From Marinimicrobium hydrolyticum (GTDB taxonomy: Bacteria; Pseudomonadota; Gammaproteobacteria; Pseudomonadales; Cellvibrionaceae): a DNA stretch of 64,000 bases. Position 1 is the first letter of the stretch. Each line of letters opens with the position of its first letter. A model generated the notes under the pieces. The model saw only the letters and a list, made by a program, of their open reading frames with translations, searched no databases and had not been told where the DNA came from. The stretch is taken from contig NZ_JAVDDU010000005.1 of NCBI RefSeq assembly GCF_030848505.1, positions 1-64,000 of the forward strand, in the 5' to 3' direction. A program made the translations under genes and the position numbers. Positions 44,119-54,360 of this stretch are shown here, piece after piece.

Positions 44119-45642
44119 TCAGGAGTCATCAGCTGAGCAATGGCGGCGGATGAATTCCTGGTGCGTGGGCGCCTGCTCGGCGGCGGCGCGAATGGCCGTG
44201 CGCATTTGTGCCAGCTGTTGTTTTAATTGCGCCTCGTCAATCCAGTCCGCTCTCGGGTCATAGTGTTGTGGCAGTATGCCGAAGCCGTGATACATGGTGA
44301 CCCAACTGGCCTCTTCAAAAGACTCTCCTTCGTAGCTCACCAGATACCCTCGGTCCTTGAATAGGGCGACCTTATGCGCAAGCGTGTCGGGCACGGACAT
44401 GTCACGGGTAAGGCGCCACAGCGGTGTGTCGTCCCGCTGTGTGCCTTTGTAATGGAGAATAATGAAATCCCGGATGCGTTCGTATTCGTTTCGGGATTGG
44501 CGGTTAGCCTCTTCGATGCAGGCCGGATTGAAGCTTTGGTCCGGGAAGAAATACAACAGCCGGGAGATGGCCGTCTGTATTAAAGAAATACTGGTGGATT
44601 CCAACGGTTCCAAGAAGCCGGAAGCCAGACCGATGGCGACACAGTTTTTGTGCCAGAACTTTTTGCGCATGCCAGTAGTGAATCTGAGCGGTTTGGGATC
44701 ATTGAGTGCTTTACCGGGCAGGTGTGACAGCAACGTCTGACAGGCTTCATCTTCACTGATTAAATCGCTGCAATACACATAGCCGTTACCGGTGCGGTGT
44801 TGCAGGGGTATGCGCCACTGCCAACCCGCCTCACGGGCGGTGGAGCGGGTAAAGGGCGCGGGTGGTTCGGCTCCGGACTCGCTGGGCACGGCTAGAGCAC
44901 GATCACAGGGCAACCAGTGGGTCCAAGTTTCGTAGCCGGTCTGCAGGGCTTCTTCTATCAGAAGGCCTCGAAACCCAGAACAATCCACAAACAAATCGGC
45001 TGTAAAAGACTCGCCGTTGTCCAATGTAACGGACTGAATAAATCCTGTGTCCGGCTCTAGGGAAACCTGCTCAATCACACCATCTTGCTTGAGCACGCCT
45101 CGCTCAGTCGCCCAGTTGCTTAAATACTGCGCGTACAGTCCAGCATCGAAATGAAACGCGTAGTTGTACCGGGCCAAAGGTGTGGGCGGATTTGGATTGG
45201 GCTGTGCGAAGCGGCCCAATTGCGCCATGATCGCCGGCAGCGAGTATTCTTCGATGGAGTGGGGTTGTTCCAGCGTTTGAAGTTTGTGCCAAAGGTGATG
45301 AAAATCCGCGCCGCCCAAAGGTAAACCGTAATCCGCGAACGGATGAAAAAAGCGCGTGTTGAGCTTGCACCAGTCAACAAACTCGATGCCGAGTTTGAAA
45401 GTCGCCTGGGTTTTTTTTACGAAATCCAGCTCATCGATGCCCAGGCTATTGTTAAAGTCGCGGATGCCCGGCAGCGTGGCTTCACCGACGCCCACGGTAC
45501 CGATCTGGGAAGATTCGATCAGGGTAATTGAGACTGGCCGTTCACGCAGAAAATTGGCCAACGCCGCAGCCGTCATCCAGCCAGCGGTGCCGCCCCCAAC
45601 AATGACAATATTTTCAATGGGTTTGTGTTGTGGGCTTCGCAT
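44119..45642 (-). CDS. second flavin-dependent halogenase
   Basis: A 507-residue paralogue of the first halogenase, convergent to the cupin gene (7-base gap). FAD motif VGGGTAGWM (about 15-23), catalytic lysine Lys83 (ATFKLGIEF), GWQWRIP and EPLEST are all present, so it should be active. The two proteins agree over their length but differ clearly, so this is an old duplication or separate acquisition. AGGAAG lies just before the ATG. It is 33 bases downstream of the RNase II gene on the same strand and could be transcribed with it. Substrate unknown. Confidence 0.9.
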   Translation of the reverse strand: MRSPQHKPIENIVIVGGGTAGWMTAAALANFLRERPVSITLIESSQIGTVGVGEATLPGIRDFNNSLGIDELDFVKKTQATFKLGIEFVDWCKLNTRFFHPFADYGLPLGGADFHHLWHKLQTLEQPHSIEEYSLPAIMAQLGRFAQPNPNPPTPLARYNYAFHFDAGLYAQYLSNWATERGVLKQDGVIEQVSLEPDTGFIQSVTLDNGESFTADLFVDCSGFRGLLIEEALQTGYETWTHWLPCDRALAVPSESGAEPPAPFTRSTAREAGWQWRIPLQHRTGNGYVYCSDLISEDEACQTLLSHLPGKALNDPKPLRFTTGMRKKFWHKNCVAIGLASGFLEPLESTSISLIQTAISRLLYFFPDQSFNPACIEEANRQSRNEYERIRDFIILHYKGTQRDDTPLWRLTRDMSVPDTLAHKVALFKDRGYLVSYEGESFEEASWVTMYHGFGILPQHYDPRADWIDEAQLKQQLAQMRTAIRAAAEQAPTHQEFIRRHCSADDS

Positions 45643-45675
45643 CGGCCACTTCCTGTGCGAGTTATCAGTAGTCGT

Positions 45676-47667
45676 TTATGTCTCTGGGTGCCAAGCCTTC
45701 AGTCGTTCGGCCATCTGCGGGTCTACCAGCTCCAAGGATATACGGCGCTGCTCTAAATCCACTTCGCTAATCACCACCATCAGTTTTTGATCCAGCTGAT
45801 AACGCTGATCGTCAAGGGTCAGGCTCAGGCGGCGGGCGTCAAAGCGTGGCTTGGGTGCATCTTTAGAGGCGAGCATAACAAAGCCTTCGAAACCGGACTC
45901 GTCCAAGCGCACGCCCACGCCGTTGGAGGTCACCAGTCCAATGGTACCCAGGTGCACACTACCGATTTTGTCACGGTAGTATTCGCACGCTAACCACTGT
46001 TCCTGTTGCCGGCAAGCCTGACGGCCCTTGGTCAGTTGCTGCTGTAAAGACTCCACCAATGCTGGGTCGATACGGGGCTCCAGGTTGCCGTGCAGTATTT
46101 GCTTAATCGCCAAATGATTATGAAAATCGTGATAGCGCCGAATAGGTGAGGTGACCGTGGCGTAATGCTGAAACCCCAAACCAAAATGCTCGCTGGAATC
46201 GAGTGACAAAGCACTGGCCTGAAGCATCCGTTGCAAAATCGGCAGCAATTGGGTGAAGCTCTCGTCTCCGTCCGGGTTCAGGCGCAGATCCTGCAATAGA
46301 CGTTGAAAATCGGGGAGGTTCTGTAAGTCGCCAACAGAGTATTCCGGGGAATCCTCTTCAAGCAGACTGAGGGCATCCTCCAGGCGTTCGGGGCGAAACC
46401 CTACGTGATTGGAAAATATACCCAGGCCGGGGTGTTGCGTGAGAAGTTTTCCCGCACAAATATTGGTGGCGAGCATGGCCTCTTCAACAATGCGGTGCGC
46501 CGGTGTGCGTTCGCGCTTTTCAATGCGTTCGATTTTCTTCTGGTCGTTCAGTATGTAGTAGTAATCGGCCCGATCTTCCATTACCAGGGCGTGATCCTGG
46601 CGATGTTGAGCGCGGGTTGCTGCAAACGCCTGCAACTCTTTCAGCATTGCCAGCACAGGGGCAGGCACGGTTGAGCACTCTGGATTCTCCAGCCACTCGG
46701 AAACACTTTGATAGTTGAGTTTGTGGTGAGAGCGTATCATGGCTTCGGTGAAACTGAATTCGCCGATGCTGCCATCCTGCCCAACATGCAGGGTGCAAAT
46801 CAGTGCCGGGCGTTGCTGATCCGGGACCAGGGAAAAGGTGTCATGGGACAACTCCGTTGGCAGCATGGTGATGCTTTGCCCCAGCAAATACACGGTGCTG
46901 GCGCGCCGTTGAGCTTCCTGGTCCAGGGGTGTTCCAGGAGCAATGAAACGGGTCGGATCGGCGATGGCGACTTTTAGATGCCAACCGGACTCTGTTGCTT
47001 CCAGATACACGGCGTCGTCCATATCCCGTGTATTTTCCGAGTCTATGGTCACGAAGGGCAGGTGAGTAAGATCTTCCTGTTCCTCCGCCAGAACAATGGG
47101 CGTGAGATTAATGGCCTGGGCTTGCTCCTGGGCTCGTACGGACCACTCGGTAGGCAGTTCGAATTTCGCCGTCAGGTAGCGGGCTTCAACGCCGGGTTCG
47201 CCCGGGCTGCCAAGCGGGGCGGTCGGTTTTACCTGCCCTTTGCCGTCATTTTTAAAAGGGTGCCGGGTCAATTTACCTTGCACGTAATCACCGTGGCGGT
47301 ATTCGCCCCGGTCTTGCGGCGCGACAAAAAGCCAACGATTAAACTGGGGGAAATCGGGCTCTATAAAGTGCGCCTTGCCGCGCACACGGTAGCGGCCCAC
47401 AAAGCGCGAGAATTCACTGTCGAGCAATTTTTCCAGGGTAGCTTCAAGTTGATCTTTTTTGTTGGTGGTCAGCGACACTTCCACCCGATCTCCGGGCAGG
47501 ACCTTTTGCGCTTCGTCCGGCGCGAGAAAGGCATCTTTGCCGTCATCGAGTCTGACAAACGCGAAACGCTTGGTCGTGGTACGAACCAGACCCTGAGAGA
47601 GATTCTTTTGCGATTGCAAACTGGATTTTAGTGCGGTGAGCTGCTGTAGGGCATTTTTGTCGAACAT
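45676..47667 (-). CDS. rnb: exoribonuclease II (RNB family)
   Basis: 3'-5' exoribonuclease of the RNase II/R family (663 residues), which degrades single-stranded RNA. N-terminal cold-shock-like domains, then the RNB catalytic core with TIDSENTRDMDDAVYLE (the metal-binding aspartates) and VTSPIRRYHDFHNHLAIKQ, and a C-terminal S1 domain. The length is close to E. coli RNase II and too short for RNase R. ATG 47667 is used; a GTG six bases upstream is possible. The halogenase gene follows at 33 bases, an odd pairing. Confidence 0.9.
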   Translation of the reverse strand: MFDKNALQQLTALKSSLQSQKNLSQGLVRTTTKRFAFVRLDDGKDAFLAPDEAQKVLPGDRVEVSLTTNKKDQLEATLEKLLDSEFSRFVGRYRVRGKAHFIEPDFPQFNRWLFVAPQDRGEYRHGDYVQGKLTRHPFKNDGKGQVKPTAPLGSPGEPGVEARYLTAKFELPTEWSVRAQEQAQAINLTPIVLAEEQEDLTHLPFVTIDSENTRDMDDAVYLEATESGWHLKVAIADPTRFIAPGTPLDQEAQRRASTVYLLGQSITMLPTELSHDTFSLVPDQQRPALICTLHVGQDGSIGEFSFTEAMIRSHHKLNYQSVSEWLENPECSTVPAPVLAMLKELQAFAATRAQHRQDHALVMEDRADYYYILNDQKKIERIEKRERTPAHRIVEEAMLATNICAGKLLTQHPGLGIFSNHVGFRPERLEDALSLLEEDSPEYSVGDLQNLPDFQRLLQDLRLNPDGDESFTQLLPILQRMLQASALSLDSSEHFGLGFQHYATVTSPIRRYHDFHNHLAIKQILHGNLEPRIDPALVESLQQQLTKGRQACRQQEQWLACEYYRDKIGSVHLGTIGLVTSNGVGVRLDESGFEGFVMLASKDAPKPRFDARRLSLTLDDQRYQLDQKLMVVISEVDLEQRRISLELVDPQMAERLKAWHPET

Positions 47668-47808
47668 GAACACAACTTATGGGTAGGGGCCGGCGAAACC
47701 GGAATCATAACAGGATTCTGTCCTCTGCGTTACCGAGGCCGCGTCTGCTCCGGCTTTCGGGGCGTTTCACTGCAGCGGCAGAAGTGAATCTATAGTACTA
47801 TTTGTGTC

Positions 47809-49524
47809 ATGGATCTCCTGAATCAAGTCATTTTATTCGGCGGAGCGCTGTTTCTCGTCAGCGTTCTGGCCAGCAGCCTATCGCCGCGTGTGGGGATGCC
47901 ACTGCTGCTGGTATTCCTAATTATCGGCATGCTGGCGGGGGTTGATGGCCTGGGCGGCTTGCAGTATGACGACGTACAGTCGGCTTATCTTTTGGCGACA
48001 CTGGCCCTGGCCGTAATTCTGTTTGATGGTGGCTTGCGCACGGACAGCCACAACTTCCGGGTTGGCCTTAAACCCGCTTTGACCTTGGCAACCTTGGGCG
48101 TAATTGCCACCGCCGCTTTGTGTGGTGCCTTCGCGGCTTGGATGCTGGGACTGAAGTGGGAGCAGGGGTTTCTGATTGGAGCGATCGTCGGTTCAACGGA
48201 CGCCGCTGCGGTTTTTTCCGTACTCAACATGCAGGGGCTGGCGCTTAAAAAACGGGTTGGCGCCACATTGGAGATCGAGTCCGGGCTCAACGATCCCATG
48301 GCCATCTTTCTGACCATTATCATGATCGAATTCATGATCAGTGGGGAGGACGGCGTCAGTTGGACAATGTTTGGCCAATTTGGCTGGCAGATGGGGCTGG
48401 GCGCTCTGATTGGCCTCGCGGGCGGCCGACTGCTCGCCTACGGTGTTGGGCGTTTGGCCCTTAGCCCCGGGCTCTATCCTCTGCTCGCACTGTTTGGCGG
48501 TATTACCATTTATGGCCTCGCGGCTGTGGCTCAGGCTAGTGGCTTTTTGGCGGTGTATCTCGCCGGGTTGGTCGTGGGTAATCGGGTCTCTCGCGGGCTG
48601 TACAATATTCAGCGCTTTCACGATGGCATTGCCTGGCTGGCTCAAATTAGCCTGTTTTTAATGCTGGGGTTGCTGGTTTCACCGCGGGAGCTGCTGGCCT
48701 ACGCACCCAGTGCGCTCTTGGTGAGTTTGTTTCTGATCTTTGTGGCGCGCCCCGTTGCCGTCTGGCTCTGTTTACTGCCGTTCCAGTTCTCCTGGCAGGA
48801 GAAGACGTTTATCAGCTGGGTTGGGCTTCGAGGCGCTGTGCCGATTGTACTGGCCATGTTTCCCTGGCTGGCCGGCTTTGAGCACTGGCCCTTCTTCTTC
48901 AATATCGCGTTTTTTATGGTGCTCATATCCCTGGTCCTGCAGGGTTGGACTGTGGCGCCCATGGCTCGCTGGTTAAACCTGGATGTTCCTTCGAGCTCAT
49001 CGAGGGTGCAACGGGTGGAACTTGGTGTGCCGGGTCAGGTAGGCTACGAATTTGTCGGCTACAAAATTGCCGACGGTAGCCCGGCACTGCGCTTGAGCAC
49101 CGATAACCTTTCACTGCCAGCGCAAACGTCTCTTTTGTGTGTGTTGCGTGATGATCAGCCCCTGCCATTAGGGCAGGGACACGCTTTTAAACCGGGTGAT
49201 CATGTCTACTTACTGGCGACTGCGGCGGACTTGGTCGCGCTGGACAAGGCCTTCGTGGGCGTCGAGGAGCCGGAACGGCTGTCCGCCCTGGCGTTCTTTG
49301 GTGAGTTTGCCGTAACGCCTCGAGCCAAGCTCGCGGATTTGGGCACCTTGTATGGCTTTTCGGTTCCAGAAGACAAAGCGAACTGGAGTATCGCCCGCTA
49401 CATCTATAATAAGTACAAGCAGCCGGTGGTGGGTGACCGGGTGCGCTTGGGGCAAGTGGAGTTCGTTGTGCTGGCGATGGATGATGCCCGCCTGACCAAG
49501 ATAAGCCTGAAACTGCATAAATAG
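47809..49524 (+). CDS. nhaP2: potassium/proton antiporter, CPA1 family
   Basis: A 571-residue cation/proton antiporter of NhaP2 (CvrA) type. About 12-13 membrane segments fill residues 1-390, with SPRVGMPLLLVFLIIGMLAG, ILFDGGLRTD, GAIVGSTDAAAVFSVL and ESGLNDPMAIFL as family motifs (the ND pair is the ion site). The cytoplasmic C terminus holds a TrkA-C domain (VGYKIADGSPALRL...) and a CorC/HlyC-like end. Function in K+ or Na+ efflux and pH balance is inferred from family. Confidence 0.9.
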   Translation: MDLLNQVILFGGALFLVSVLASSLSPRVGMPLLLVFLIIGMLAGVDGLGGLQYDDVQSAYLLATLALAVILFDGGLRTDSHNFRVGLKPALTLATLGVIATAALCGAFAAWMLGLKWEQGFLIGAIVGSTDAAAVFSVLNMQGLALKKRVGATLEIESGLNDPMAIFLTIIMIEFMISGEDGVSWTMFGQFGWQMGLGALIGLAGGRLLAYGVGRLALSPGLYPLLALFGGITIYGLAAVAQASGFLAVYLAGLVVGNRVSRGLYNIQRFHDGIAWLAQISLFLMLGLLVSPRELLAYAPSALLVSLFLIFVARPVAVWLCLLPFQFSWQEKTFISWVGLRGAVPIVLAMFPWLAGFEHWPFFFNIAFFMVLISLVLQGWTVAPMARWLNLDVPSSSSRVQRVELGVPGQVGYEFVGYKIADGSPALRLSTDNLSLPAQTSLLCVLRDDQPLPLGQGHAFKPGDHVYLLATAADLVALDKAFVGVEEPERLSALAFFGEFAVTPRAKLADLGTLYGFSVPEDKANWSIARYIYNKYKQPVVGDRVRLGQVEFVVLAMDDARLTKISLKLHK

Positions 49525-49548
49525 CATATTGTAATTGGAGGTCCTGCG

Positions 49549-50079
49549 ATGAATCCCAGAGGCGACAGCTTAATTCTGATTGGCATGCCCGGTTCCGGCA
49601 AAAGCACGGTGGGGATTCTCCTGGCCAAGGAGTTGGTAAAGGGTTTTGTAGACACAGATTTGCTTATCCAGGAGCGAGAAGGTCAGCCGTTGCAGGAAAT
49701 CATCAACAACGCGGACTTTCAGGCCCTGCGAAATATAGAGGAGCAGGTTCTGTTGGCCACGGATTTTCCCAATCACGTCATTGCCACTGGTGGCAGCGCG
49801 GTGTATAGCGACGCCGGTATGAATCACCTCCGGACCTATGGGCGGGTGGTTTTTCTGGATGTACCGCTGGATGAGTTGCAAATGCGTGTGACTAACTACG
49901 CGGCGCGGGGCATTGCGGCGCCGCATGGCCAAACCCTGGCACAGTTGTACGATGAGCGTCGTGCGCTCTACCGCCGCTACGCCGATATCACCATCGAATG
50001 CGGCGCACGGCCGCCAAGTGACTTGGTGTCCGACATTATCTATGAAAGTGGCGAGTGGTACGCTGAAGTGGACGCTTGA
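49549..50079 (+). CDS. shikimate-kinase-family protein
   Basis: A 176-residue P-loop kinase. Walker A GMPGSGKST, then VDTDLLIQ (DTD of shikimate kinase), FQALRNIEEQVL and ATGGSAVYS in place of the usual GGG motif, with RGIAAPHGQT as lid and ERRALYRRYAD at the end. It fits the shikimate kinase fold, but the altered third-glycine motif and the absence of aroB nearby mean that it may be a specialised paralogue, not the housekeeping AroK. Start ATG 49549 behind GGAGG. Convergent with the Lrp gene after 1 base. Confidence 0.75.
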   Translation: MNPRGDSLILIGMPGSGKSTVGILLAKELVKGFVDTDLLIQEREGQPLQEIINNADFQALRNIEEQVLLATDFPNHVIATGGSAVYSDAGMNHLRTYGRVVFLDVPLDELQMRVTNYAARGIAAPHGQTLAQLYDERRALYRRYADITIECGARPPSDLVSDIIYESGEWYAEVDA

Positions 50080-50080
50080 A

Positions 50081-50551
50081 TCACAGTGGTAACTGAGTCG
50101 AGTATTTGACTTGCCGAAGGGCGAAGGTGGAGTTGATAGAGGCCACATTGGGTAACGGCAAAAGGTTCCGTTTCAACAAGCGCTCATAGTGCTCCACACT
50201 TTTGACCACGATTTTCAGGCCATAATCATAATCGCCACTGAGCGCGTAGCATTCAAGCACGTGGGGTAGTGTCTGAATTTGAGCTTCGAAGGCCTCCAGG
50301 ACGTTGGGTTGGTGATCTTTCATTCTGACCTGTGCGTGCACAATCACATCCAAGTCCAGGTTGCTGGGGTCCAAGAGAGTCACTTTTTTCTGGATAACGC
50401 CCTCTGCCTCAAGCCGCTTCAAGCGCCGCCAGCAAGGAGTGTGGGAGAGACCGATCAGGCCGCCCAGGTCGGCCATGGAGTGATCGGCGTTAGCTTGTAA
50501 AGCGCGCAGTATCCTGCGATCAAACTCATCCAGTTCTACAGAAGCCACCAT
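50081..50551 (-). CDS. Lrp/AsnC-family transcriptional regulator
   Basis: A 156-residue regulator. The N-terminal winged helix (LDEFDRRILRALQANADHSM, LGGLIGLSHTPCWRRLKRLEAEGVI) is followed by the RAM ligand-binding domain (LPHVLECYALSGDYDYGLKIV). Family members sense amino acids and form octamers. Its targets cannot be told from the neighbours; the gene is convergent with the kinase and 60 bases downstream of another minus-strand gene. Confidence 0.92.
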   Translation of the reverse strand: MVASVELDEFDRRILRALQANADHSMADLGGLIGLSHTPCWRRLKRLEAEGVIQKKVTLLDPSNLDLDVIVHAQVRMKDHQPNVLEAFEAQIQTLPHVLECYALSGDYDYGLKIVVKSVEHYERLLKRNLLPLPNVASINSTFALRQVKYSTQLPL

Positions 50552-50611
50552 GCGTTCGATCTCACCTGGGTTGCGGGTACCTCTTTCGGACAGAAGACGC
50601 GCGAACAGCGC

Positions 50612-50971
50612 TTAGCTTGCTTCCGCTGTTTCCTCGGATTTCATCTGCTCCGCTTTCAGCCGGCGTAAATGTTTTTGACTCAAAGCAAGAAGGCGCGGTG
50701 TTTGTCCCTCATCTTCGTAAAGTGGATCGCCTTGTTCGTCTTCCGAGATGATGCGCGATCCCGGTACGTAGGGAAGGCCGCCCTCAAGCTCATTCAGGGC
50801 CGCGTGCAATAAATCGGTAATCAATTCTTCCGTACGCTTTTTGGGAAACATTTCGTGCAGAGCAGCCAATTTGGCGGCATCCTCCAGAGGCAGGCGAACC
50901 GAGTAACTTGCTTCCGTGAGTCCACCGCCGGCATGTTGTTCCCAATGCTGTATCAGGTTACTGACCTTCAT
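50612..50971 (-). CDS. small conserved-type protein, unknown function
   Basis: A 119-residue acidic protein that I cannot assign to a named family. It begins VSNLIQHWEQHAGG, then has a helical segment YSVRLPLEDAAKLAALHEMFPKKRTEELITDLLHAALNELE, whose spacing resembles a ribbon-helix-helix-like dimerisation motif but is not diagnostic, followed by an acidic SEDEQGDPLYEDEG tail and a Lys/Arg-rich end. Expressed from the minus strand, with a good ribosome binding site region (AAAGAGG) before the ATG. Possibly in an operon with the Lrp gene. Confidence 0.6.
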   Translation of the reverse strand: MKVSNLIQHWEQHAGGGLTEASYSVRLPLEDAAKLAALHEMFPKKRTEELITDLLHAALNELEGGLPYVPGSRIISEDEQGDPLYEDEGQTPRLLALSQKHLRRLKAEQMKSEETAEAS

Positions 50972-52190
<1,219 letters not shown>

Positions 52191-52215
52191 ATAACTGATA
52201 AAAACTGACGTACTC

Positions 52216-52241
52216 AAACAGGCCCCACGGGGCCTGTTTTT
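52216..52241 (+). terminator. rho-independent terminator after adk
   Basis: Eleven-bp stem AAACAGGCCCC / GGGGCCTGTTT with a 2-base loop (likely opened to 4-6 bases) and a T-run to 52241. Confidence 0.9.
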
Positions 52242-52641
52242 GTTTCTGCTGTTCGCAGGCGTAGTTTTACCCTGCTCATTTGTCCGTGTTTTGAGTTCTT
52301 TCTCCTGTTGGATTTCGGTTGGAAAAAAATCTTCGAAAGCGTGGTTTAAAGTGCCGATTTTTTTAACGGTGCGCACGCCTACCGTTGTTGTTTCTGTTGT
52401 TTAGCTTTCGATTCAGCCGAAAAACAGAAAAAACTTTTGGAAAAATCCAAAAAATTTTGAAAAAACGGCCGCAAAAACGTGCATTGAGATAATTTTTTAA
52501 ATAATATGCGCTACGAAGCCTTGCTGCACAAAAAGTGTGCTATGGTTTGAGTGAACCATGTGCTTAGCGTGCATGTTGGTTGTATGCATGCACGGATCAG
52601 CGCATGACCTATCATGATAGGAAGTTGAGGAGAACATTCTT
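52242..52641 (+). promoter_or_regulatory. AT-rich leader region of the histone-like gene with several palindromes
   Basis: 400 bases without a gene. The centre (about 52420-52505) is strongly A/T-rich with A-tracts (GAAAAAACG, TTTTTTAAATAAT), likely bent DNA with promoter. Downstream lie ATGGTT-N6-AACCAT (52542-52559), a TGCATG-rich patch (about 52570-52592) and the perfect palindrome CCTATCATGATAGG (52608-52621), just before the ribosome binding site. These could fold in the mRNA leader or bind a regulator. Confidence 0.5.
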
Positions 52642-53421
52642 ATGGCCAGAGTTACGAAAAAGCGCGTTGCAAAAAAAGCGCCTCGCAAAGCCACAGCCAA
52701 GCGAGCAAACACTAAACGCACCGTAGCCCAACCCGCCGACCCCGCCGTAATCAAGGCACAAGCCACCCTCGAAAAATTGCAAAAAGACGTTCAGGCTCAG
52801 GCTAAGGACGTGGATGCCGCGCGTAAAAAAGCGGCTAGCGCCAAAGCCAAAGCGGCCAGTTCCGGTAAAGCCGTGGACAAGCGCAAAGCCAAAACAGCCA
52901 CTAATGCCGTGGCTAAAGCCGCTCAGAAAGCTAAAGCCGTGCGCTCCAAAGTTGCCGAGGCCAAGGCGAGTCTGGCCAAAGCTAAGACTCTGGCAGCCGC
53001 TAAAGCCGTTGAAGAGGCTACCAAGGCTAAGGTTGAAGCCCTGCGCGCGAACCTGGCTGAACGCGCCGAGAAAGACTTGGCGAAAGCTAAAGCCGCATTT
53101 GAGCAACGCTGGAAAAAGAGCCGCACCAAAGCAGATGATCGCAAGGTGAAGGCGGCCGAGAAGAAGCTCAACGCTAAGGCTAAAGCCGCAGAGAAGAAAG
53201 CCAATGCAAAAATTGCCGCCGCCGAACGCAAAGCCGCCGCAAAAGCTAAGGCTGCAGAGAAAAAGGCTCAGGCTAAGGCCAAGGGCAAGGCTCGGAAAAA
53301 GACCGCTAAAAAGCGTACGAGCACGGCAGCTACCGCTAAGCGAGCGCCTGCGCGCAAAACCAGCGCGCGCAAGAAGACCGCTCGTAAGGCCACGGCCAAA
53401 CGCCGCGCGGCGAAAAGGTAA
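52642..53421 (+). CDS. Lys/Ala-rich histone-H1/AlgP-like DNA-binding protein
   Basis: A 259-residue, strongly basic protein made largely of Ala, Lys, Arg and Thr. The N terminus (KKRVAKKAPRKATAKRA) and the C terminus (RKKTAKKRTSTAATAKRAPARK and on) are arginine/lysine-rich tails of the histone H1 kind, with a central helical region (about 40-200) of alternating Ala/Lys, including AKAKAAEKKANAK repeats. It resembles AlgP (AlgR3) and other bacterial H1-like proteins. Likely binds DNA non-specifically; in Pseudomonas AlgP influences alginate gene expression. Start ATG 52642 has TTGAGGAGA nearby. A strong terminator follows. Confidence 0.8.
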   Translation: MARVTKKRVAKKAPRKATAKRANTKRTVAQPADPAVIKAQATLEKLQKDVQAQAKDVDAARKKAASAKAKAASSGKAVDKRKAKTATNAVAKAAQKAKAVRSKVAEAKASLAKAKTLAAAKAVEEATKAKVEALRANLAERAEKDLAKAKAAFEQRWKKSRTKADDRKVKAAEKKLNAKAKAAEKKANAKIAAAERKAAAKAKAAEKKAQAKAKGKARKKTAKKRTSTAATAKRAPARKTSARKKTARKATAKRRAAKR

Positions 53422-53476
53422 GGCCAGTCCAGCGCTTTTACCCCAGAGTTGACACTAGGGTAAACAGCGTTGATTA

Positions 53477-53508
53477 AAAACCCCCGGTACTCACGCACCG
53501 GGGGTTTT
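53477..53508. terminator. rho-independent terminator after the histone-like gene
   Basis: Stem AAAACCCCCGGT / ACCGGGGGTTTT with an 8-base loop and flanking A and T runs. Confidence 0.9.
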
Positions 53509-53593
53509 GTGTTTTGGGTACCAGTGCTATATCCGCTAGTGGAATTCTGGCAAAATGGTCGCCAATTTCATTAGCCTTGGGCCCACTTCCTTC

Positions 53594-54298
53594 ATGACCC
53601 ATATTCTCGCCATAGATACCTCAACGGATGCCTGCTCTGTAGCTCTGAGTGCGAACGGCACCGTCACTGGACTGTTTGAGTTGGCGGCAAAAAGCCATAC
53701 TCAGCGTCTGTTGCCCATGGTGGAAGAGCTGCTGCACCAATGTCATTGTGGCTTGGAAAATCTGGACGCCATTGCGTTTGGACGTGGGCCTGGATCATTT
53801 ACCGGCCTGCGCATCGGTCTGGGCGTGGTCCAGGGGCTGGCGTTCGCGCGCCGCCTCCCCGTCATCCCGGTGTCTACCCTCGCTGCCATGGCTGCGGGCT
53901 ACTGGCGGCGGAATCCCGACGCGGCGGTTCGGCCTGTGCTCACGTCCCTGGATGCTAGAATGAATGAAGTTTATTGGAGCGTCTATCGGGCGTGCTCTGG
54001 GCAGCAGACTCCCGAGCAGGTTATTGAAGAGCAAGTGATCTCGCCCGCCTCTGCGGCCTCAGCCATGAACGACTGGGAGGAGGCGTTTGACGGAATAGGG
54101 CAGGGCTGGCATTACGACGAGCTCCGTTCTTTGGATCCACACACCATAGAGCAAGCGTGCTATCCGGCGGCGGAAGACATTGCTCGTCTTGCTGTCGAAG
54201 CCTTTACCCGAGGAGAAGCGGTGCCTGTACAAGAGGCCCGTCCTGTGTACTTGCGAGACACGGTTTCCTGGAAAAAACGCACCCGAATTCGGAGCTGA
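53594..54298 (+). CDS. tsaB: tRNA threonylcarbamoyladenosine biosynthesis protein TsaB
   Basis: TsaB (234 residues), the non-catalytic partner of TsaD in t6A37 tRNA modification. Actin-like ATPase fold: [55 protein letters not shown] and [12 protein letters not shown] 53594 is the conserved start; an upstream in-frame ATG (53555) is not. Complete. The aminopeptidase gene follows 62 bases downstream. Confidence 0.95.
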   Translation: MTHILAIDTSTDACSVALSANGTVTGLFELAAKSHTQRLLPMVEELLHQCHCGLENLDAIAFGRGPGSFTGLRIGLGVVQGLAFARRLPVIPVSTLAAMAAGYWRRNPDAAVRPVLTSLDARMNEVYWSVYRACSGQQTPEQVIEEQVISPASAASAMNDWEEAFDGIGQGWHYDELRSLDPHTIEQACYPAAEDIARLAVEAFTRGEAVPVQEARPVYLRDTVSWKKRTRIRS

Positions 54299-54360
54299 TT
54301 GCGGCGTCGCTTTGCCCAACTGGGGCGGCGCGCTGGTCAGTCACAGCCAAAGGTAGTTTT

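Noticed and set aside
44119-45642. Halogenase 2 as a pseudogene copy of halogenase 1
   Set aside because: It has full length and all catalytic motifs.
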